A DNA stretch of 64,000 nucleotides from Hepsetus odoe (lineage: Eukaryota; Chordata; Actinopteri; Characiformes; Hepsetidae). Within the stretch, counting starts at the first letter, position 1. Each line of letters opens with the position of its first letter. The translations under genes were made by a program, and so were the position numbers. Positions 57,881 through 64,000 of this stretch are shown here, piece after piece. Location: contig CM029367.1 of assembly GCA_017165825.1 (NCBI GenBank), positions 13,235,122 to 13,299,121 on the forward strand, written 5' to 3'. The notes below the pieces were generated by a model, which saw nothing but the letters and a program-made list of their open reading frames with translations, was not told where the DNA came from and did not search any database.

Positions 57881-60107
57881 ATCACAGTATCTGAATAGAT
57901 CTTTTAAAACATCTGGTCATAAACAGGCTACAGCAACCGTAAAGGTATATATGTCTACATTTTTCCATATTACAGTGCCTCAAGGGTGCAGAAAGTATTG
58001 TATGAGAATTTACCAAAATACACACTTCTCCTATTACTATCATGTAATAATAGCCATGAAAGTAAGAAAAAGTATGCAAAAAAGAGAGCTGTGCCTGACA
58101 GAAGATATCTGTGCACAGACACACACAAACATCCTCTCACAGAGAACCCATAACAATTTCCCATGTTACCCCACTCTTAGAAGCACAAACACTGACCCAC
58201 TCACTCATTAAGCCACAGGTCAACCTGTGGGTCAAGGGTCAAAGCTCAGGGCAGTTCCAAAAGCTGGACAATAAGCCTGAAGCCACCTGGAGTAAATCAG
58301 GGTCTCCTTTTGCCAATCGCCCGTGACAGAGACCATTACCAGAGCCAAATAAACAGGGCACGGAGAACAGCTAGGGCTTGTGGGTAGCTCAGAGACATAC
58401 ATGACCCCTTCAGTGGCCGAAAGAGCCACATTTCACTCTGCCCGGGTGAGTTTTCCGCATGTGGGGGTGATTAATGGAGAAGAGGGGGACAGAGCTGGGG
58501 GGCAGGGACCAAGGGAAGGGACGAGGGGAAGGGTCGATTCGTGAAAGGAGAGCTTTGTTTTTCTACTCGTATTTCATGGGTCAAACTTCTTGTTTGTTGG
58601 TTCAGGCCAGTCGGTCGCCGTGGATCTGCAGCAGGGGTTGTCGATGGAAAATCTTTTTCTTAAATCCCAACTGACATTTGCTTTAGGCCAAGATGCTGGG
58701 GTAGTAATATTAAAATGATGTTTTGGATAATGAGGCAGTCGCAGCCACACAAGATGGAGTAAGTGTAAATGAAATGTTTTGATGATGGAACATCAGGGAG
58801 GTTTCAATCAAGCCTTTTTGCATGTGCTTGTGCTTGCAGGCTCTGGTGGCACAGTGTGTGAGAATGCCCAACTTATTTGACCAAGCTTGTATGACAGTTC
58901 TTGTGCGTGTGGAGGAGAAGGGGAGATATTGGCATATGTACCACAGAAGGGGTTTCATGACTTGTTTTTGGTCACTCTCACAGGCCAAACCTCCTATAAC
59001 TGAACCACCCTGTTATTACGGTGACAGTCAGGTCCTGTTAAACCCCAATCACCCGTGATAATAACAGTTTTAATAACCCCAGCTCACAGTCATATTTCAC
59101 CCATGTTTTGATGAGTATGCCACTCGAGAGTTGCGACCACGGAAAAAAAGAGTCAGGACCGCGGCCCTGAAATCAGAATTTGAACTTTGTTCAGAGCCCC
59201 TATGTATTTATTTCAACCACACTGCAGAAATGTGTTTGCTGAGATATTTGTGTTTTCAGTCTGCACTACACAGGCTTGTAAAAGCTATAAAAGCGATTTT
59301 GTCTTTTATGTATTAAAAGTTCAGTCTTAAACTTAACTAAAGTAAAGTTTTTCTTTGCATGGAAGTACTTCCAGCTGCCTTGTTCAGAAATGTTTTGGTC
59401 CACAGTTTTTGCTACGAAGAACGATTACATATTTATATAACCCACCAATGTTAAAATGTAATATCACATACCATACAATCATAGCAAAGCCAGTCTATTT
59501 GAAATATCTCATTTTCCACTGGAGACCTGACAGTCATTATGTTCAGGCCCAGGCACAGCAGCAGGCATACAGTATGTGAGGTACAAAGCCATTCTTCTCT
59601 TCTGGGGTAAAGGGGTAATTGCTCATCTTTACACATTCCATTCCTGTGGGAGGTAAAGTGTACAGCTTTATCCAGAGCACAGGCCCAGCCGCAAGTAGAA
59701 AGCTCAGGGCCTGGGAATCCTCTGTTGGTCTGGTCAGCCACATCACAGCAGAAGACCTTGAGCAGGTCGGGCCTCATTAAAGGCCCTCAGAGAGACAGAG
59801 ACCTGTGGAGAGGAGTGCAGAGCACCAGCCTCAGTTACCCTTTCATAGCCTGCCAGACTGTCTGAGAAAGATTATTTCCAAATGGAGCCCCTGACAAGAG
59901 CCCTGCCCTACAAAAGCAAAAGCAGTAACTAAACCAGCAGTAAAATTGTTGAAATCAGCTTCAAAGTTTGTTAATGTCTGTCCAAATAGGCTTTAGATAT
60001 TTAAATGATATTCCACACATACATCAGTCAATTACTAGTATTTTTATACATTTTAATGTCATCAGATCTGACAGTACTTTGTAATGCCTTTGTAAAACTA
60101 AGCATAC
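57881..60107. other. Non-coding; candidate regulatory block 58200-58560
   Basis: No gene. The block 58200-58560 is GC-richer with CpG words (ttttgccaatcgcccgtgac, gtgagttttccgcatgtggg, ggacgaggggaagggtcgat). Competing short frames lie on both strands at 59451-59777 and 58710-59058, without domains. Confidence 0.3.
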
Positions 60108-60570
60108 ACAATGTGTCCAAATGTTTGAGGACCTCAGACCTCAGACATTTCCTCTGAAGTCTGAAGAAATATTTTTTCTGAAGGTTTTTCCAACCTGTGC
60201 TCCAGTATCAGCCTTTGCTCTTCTGGGAATGCTTTACATTAGATGCTGAATCATTTTAGCATTAGTGAGGTCAGTCAATGATGCTGGATAATTCTGGATC
60301 ATTCTGAAGTGTGCCAATCCTAAAAGCATTGGATGAAGCTCCATCACTCTAGAGAATGCAGGACCACAGCTTCACAGTCCAAAGCTGGAGCTCTGCACAC
60401 AAAACATGACACTTTGTGGGCAGCAGACCATTCATATGTCAATGCTTTTCTAAAGAGAATATATAAGCTTTGTATGCACAACTGAATGCCTGTGTAAGCA
60501 ATTAGTGGAGCTTAACTGATTAATTGAGGGTGTATCTAGATCCTTTGGATACTGTAAACCAGAATTTCAG
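60108..60570 (-). mobile_element. Tc1/mariner family C, decayed deletion derivative
   Basis: The left end tgtccaaatgtttgaggacc carries the family terminal word (its first 14 bases match 13993-14006 inverted). The right end near 60545-60560 (tctagatcctttggata) is a worn inverted counterpart. Inside, agcattagtgaggtcagt (60258-60275) is the complement of 1102-1119. Length about 460 bp, too short for a full transposase, frames broken. Confidence 0.6.
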
Positions 60571-61744
60571 AGACTTTTATTTTATATATTTTTTTAAACA
60601 AATGCATTTATTGTTGTTAAGATGTTTTAAAAATATATATTCCTCCTGTGTATTGCTTTATGCCTTCATAAAGCTGGGTGTGACAGAACCTGCTTGATGT
60701 GCTAATATTGAAATTGATTCTTAATCTAATTAAGCCTTATATAAAATAATTTTATGTCACATTAATTGAAAATTATTCCAGTTTGGCATCTGCTCCACTT
60801 AAAAGTATTGAAAAGTCATGCACCACGTCTTTACTGACTTCCTCCTTAAAGAAAACAGGGCCTAAACCCTCTTACTCTCTTTTGTTGAAGTGAAATGATA
60901 TTCTTAAATACTTTCAATCTTAGATCATTGTATTTATGATCTGTGAAAGCAGGCATTAGCATCCTAGAGTTTTTAAACAATGAAATGATTTAGAAAAGCC
61001 ATGAAGGTTGCTCTACAATCCACTGCAAATCACTATGTTATTCAGTGAAACTGCTTATTGCTCCTTGCTACTCTGAATGAATGATACAATCATTTATTAC
61101 AATCACTAAAATACATTTATTATGTTTTATCTAGGCTGAGGAATGTAAATGGGGTACTGTCCTTCTAACATTTTCCAGCTTAATACACTGTGCTTCTTTC
61201 ACATTTCTTTCTTATATAAACACTTTCCCACACCTGTCTCACACTTGTGACTAAAGGGACAAAAGACATGCCTTACAATTAACCCTGGCATTGTGTTTCA
61301 ATCACATGAGAGGAGGACATATATATGTTTAGGGTCTTTGTTTAAACCTGAGTTAATATGTTCAGAGCCTTTGTTAAAACCCTAGGAGAGTAGAATTTTA
61401 TGGTTAAAAAATAGAATCAGATATAATCCCAAATAGACTGGACTGGTAAGCTTTAAAAAAGGCGTTCATTTCTCTTATAAGTATAGTATATAACAGACGC
61501 GCACATTTTCTCTTCATTAGATGTGTCCTCTGTGCTGACATTTTTTATCCAAATGACCACTCCCTTCATTGCCTGTAGAAGTAAAGTGACCTGTGGACAA
61601 AAACATGAGCATGTCATTATTCAATAAAGTGCATTGCTAAAAATTAGTTGCTTGCTTGCAAGCATCATTATTTTACTGGTTTTGGCATCACTAATCCTAA
61701 CGCTCACTGGTGCACTTATGAGCTTTTCATATTAACATTTTTAA
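60571..61744. other. Non-coding, AT-rich, nothing recognised
   Basis: No gene or clear repeat in about 1.2 kb. Confidence 0.5.
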
Positions 61745-61850
61745 TAAATGTATTTACGAAGACTCTTTAAGGAACCAAAAGTGGTTGTACTGTGGCATTG
61801 CTCCAATAAACTCTTTTGTCACCTTTATTTTTAATAGCGTAATACTATTC
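61745..61850 (+). mobile_element. MITE-like repeat, copy 2
   Basis: ggaaccaaaagtg (61771-61783) and tggcattgctccaa (61793-61806), identical to the copy at 36265-36297, followed by cacctttatttttaatagcg, which resembles the terminal part of that fish MITE family (recall). Confidence 0.65.
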
Positions 61851-62329
61851 ATCAGTTTCTGCACATGTGGTGGGTTAGGCCCATTGGTCTGCAGCAGCAC
61901 TTCCATAACACATGCACGTTAATCACCCAGTCACCCTGCCATGTGAGGAACAGAGTGTGAATTTTTGCTCTCCCAAAGCACAAGGTTACTAAGCAAGAAG
62001 ACAGGAGAAAATGGGTCACTGCAGACCACATGGAAACACCTGAAAGGAGTTGAAGTGGTTGTGTTACTGTGCCCTCATGGGAAGGTTTGTGTATCATGTC
62101 CACTTTGGATTTCTTTCTCTAATTCAACATTCTGAATGAACCTATGTTTTTGCTTTTGGTTTTATACAAGGCCCAGACTGTTTTCACTGCTCACCAAGCC
62201 CTGTCCAACTACAGTATAGAAAACACGAGGAGGTGTTCAAATATACTTACACAGACCACATCAACCCATGCAAAATACCAAATCAAATAAATAAATAAAG
62301 CAAAAATCAAACACTGCTCCATTATAATG
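61851..62329. other. Non-coding stretch, nothing recognised
   Basis: The 83-codon minus-strand frame at 61852-62103 has no domain. Nothing else recognised. Confidence 0.5.
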
Positions 62330-62422
62330 CAAAGAAATATATTTGGGTATATCTTACTGTGTTCTAATAATATATTTGCTTTGTTAGAGCATAGTAAGAT
62401 ATACCCATATGTTCTTTTTCTC
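62330..62422. repeat. Long imperfect inverted repeat (hairpin)
   Basis: gggtatatcttactgtgttctaa on the left (62345-62367) pairs with ttagagcatagtaagatataccc on the right (62384-62406) with two mismatches; looser pairing extends the arms to about 38 bp. Loop about 16 nt. Could be a tiny MITE or a transcribed hairpin; no second copy was seen. Confidence 0.75.
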
Positions 62423-62799
62423 CAATGTATTAAACTATGTGCTACAATATTCAGAAATGTATCTATTTAAGAGTGTTTTCTGTTGAAGATGTGTCATTTT
62501 TCTCTTACAAAACGTATAATGTGACTGGGAGTGTCTTTTGCACATTAACCTGGATGTAAATATGTAATTTCTTCTGTAATTCCTTACAAGTTAGCAAAAT
62601 GCAAAGCAAAACCATACCGCCTGAAGAAACAAGAAACACACTGGCATTCCAACCAGCACCAAGAACCAGATCACTTTTGGTACAAAACATAAACCTTTGT
62701 CACTGTGTGTTGTTAAGTTATTGGATGTTTAGATTATAAGAAATAGAAAAGTGTGAAATTTCATTGGTTTCCTAACAGAGATATAAACCATTTAACCAT
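62423..62799. other. Non-coding spacer
   Basis: Nothing recognised between the hairpin and the Tc1 element. Confidence 0.45.
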
Positions 62800-63560
62800 A
62801 ATAATGTGTAATATTTCCTTTTATGCCACCAAAAAAGCTCTGAGCCACCAAGGCTTGGACTCCACAATACTTCTGATGGTGTTCTGTGGTTCCTGGCACC
62901 AAGACATTAGCAGCAGATCCTCTAAATCCTGCGAGTTGTGAGGTGGGGCCTCCATGGTTTGGACTACTTTGTCCAACACATCCCACAAATGCTTGACTGG
63001 ATTGAAATCTGGGAAATATGAAGGCCAAGTCCACATCTTGAACTCTTTGTTATTTTCCTCAAGCCATTCCTAAATAATTTCTGCAGTGTGGCTGGGAAGA
63101 AGCCATTGTCATTAGAGAATACAATTAACATGAATAAGGTGTGCTTGCAACAATGTTAAATGAGTTTTCATAGCCAGTCTTACCTGTTTCAATAATTTGT
63201 GTTACAGTAGCTCTTCTGTGGGTTTAGACCAGATGCATAAGTGAGCATTAAGATTTATAAAACATTGAAAGCCATAATAATGAGTTAAATGAAAGTGAAA
63301 GGAAAGTCACAGTTTGTTATATTTGGCACTCAGTGAACCACAATGAACTACATCTTCTGCATTTAACCCCTGCACACAATGTGGCAGCCATATTCAGCAG
63401 CTGGGAAACAGTTGTGGGGTGTGATACCTTATTCAAGGGTACCCCAGGGCAACCTTCTGATCCTGGGACCTATTCCCTAACCACGAGGTCGTGTCAGTGT
63501 TAATCAGTTAATCAGTGTTATTCACTTCATCTGTCAGTGGGTTTAATATTGTGGCTGAAG
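62800..63560 (-). mobile_element. Tc1/mariner family A, broken copy with SINE inside
   Basis: The minus strand encodes the transposase C-terminal part: WPSYFPDFNPVKHLWDVLDK (62980-63030; the DxNPxxxLW block, with Lys in place of the catalytic Glu), then MEAPPHNSQDLEDLLLMSWC and ESKPWWLRAFLVA. Further along are worn pieces of the middle region (acagtagctcttctgtgggt at 63204) and, beyond a SINE, the outer end (atcagtgttattcacttcat, 63511-63530), which matches the family A 5' end at 14300. Large parts in between are missing. Inactive. Confidence 0.75.
63290..63494 (-). mobile_element. tRNA-derived SINE, copy 6, nested in Tc1
   Basis: Minus-strand copy from the tail complement (gaaagtgaaaggaaagtcac) through cagtgaaccacaatgaacta, cattcagcagctggg-like middle, caagggtaccccagggcaac, to ccctaaccacgaggtcgtgt. 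The B-box region is shortened by a deletion (the gggtttgaatcc complement is missing). It sits between the inner pieces and the outer end of a family A Tc1, so it is younger than that transposon. Confidence 0.8.
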
Positions 63561-64000
63561 TATTTGAGCAATGTCAGTGGTTCACTACTACTAAATACTT
63601 CTCTACAATGTAAAAACAACATTGGTGAATAAACGATGGTGGTTGTAATGTCCATCATGTGCTTTTGTTATATACATTCCTTTGCACATGTCAATCTCAT
63701 GAACAAAATTATTTCTCAAATGCTTTTGAAGGACTCCTACTCCTTCCACCCATTAGCATTTTTGCCGGGCTCACTTTTGTCTTTTCCTTAGCTGCGCCCA
63801 CTGTGCCTGTAGGAATGCGGTGGTCATTAATTCTGCCGTTCTGCCCAAACATAGCTCCCGCGGGTGGCCAGCAGTGGGAATCGCTCCCATCATCCCCCTC
63901 ATTATCAGTCTTCCTAGCGCCTGCCTCTGTTTGTCTGTGCTTACACGTCCTAAATGTGCGCTCTCATTTGCATCAGGGCCCTGAGCCGGGTCCTGCCGGG
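63561..64000. other. Non-coding; candidate conserved block 63760-64000
   Basis: From about 63760 to the window end the DNA is repeat-free and GC-richer, with cattagcatttttgccgggc, gtggtcattaattctgccg, ctcccgcgggtggccagcag and ctctcatttgcatcagggcc (an octamer-like ATTTGCAT). This has the look of a conserved non-coding element that continues past the window. Not testable here. Confidence 0.3.

Overview
This window looks like non-coding DNA from a vertebrate, most likely a ray-finned (teleost) fish. The clues are low gene density, AT-rich DNA, very abundant long dinucleotide microsatellites (by rough hand count about 2.5-3% of the window), several families of decayed Tc1/mariner transposons, an RTE-like non-LTR retrotransposon of a type common in fish, and a tRNA-derived SINE family. 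Nothing bacterial or viral was seen. The species and the flanking genes cannot be told from the sequence.

No host protein-coding gene could be supported. The only long open frame with a recognisable domain (20588-22018, minus strand, 476 codons) is the apurinic-type endonuclease half of a retrotransposon. Other open frames are short, lack recognisable domains, or are translations of (CA)n, (GA)n and (GAA)n tracts. The window could be intergenic or lie inside a very long intron.

Layout. 0-9.6 kb: single-copy-looking DNA with microsatellites, an AT-rich block and one Tc1 remnant. 9.6-12.5 kb: a Tc1 scrap, a GATA/GA tract, a SINE and a retroposon tail. 13.5-16.3 kb: a stack of nested and adjoining transposons (a second retroposon tail, three Tc1 families, an internally deleted RTE-like copy and an RTE-like fragment inside a Tc1). 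16.3-20.2 kb: microsatellites and possible regulatory DNA. 20.2-22.8 kb: the RTE-like element with an intact endonuclease ORF, then an L2/CR1-like fragment. 23.6-39.8 kb: four scattered SINEs, one MITE-like piece and one Tc1 scrap. 40.1-41.0 kb: a local duplication. 44.0-44.3 kb: an RTE-like 3' end with a (GAA)n tail. 46.0-46.6 kb: a short Tc1 deletion derivative with both inverted ends, sitting in a TA repeat. 47-59 kb: long GT/GA tracts and several GC-richer, possibly conserved non-coding blocks. 60-63.6 kb: two Tc1 derivatives, one holding a SINE, a MITE-like piece and a long imperfect hairpin.

No new biological system was found. The most informative observations are the transposon stack with a Tc1/LINE chimeric frame, the retrotransposon copies that share a 5' end but lack their 3' portion, the LINE tail that looks like the seed of a GAA microsatellite, the 35-bp repeat at 52.7/53.3 kb, the local duplication at 40-41 kb, and a few hairpins. 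Family names rest on recall of conserved motifs and on comparing copies inside the window; no database was searched.
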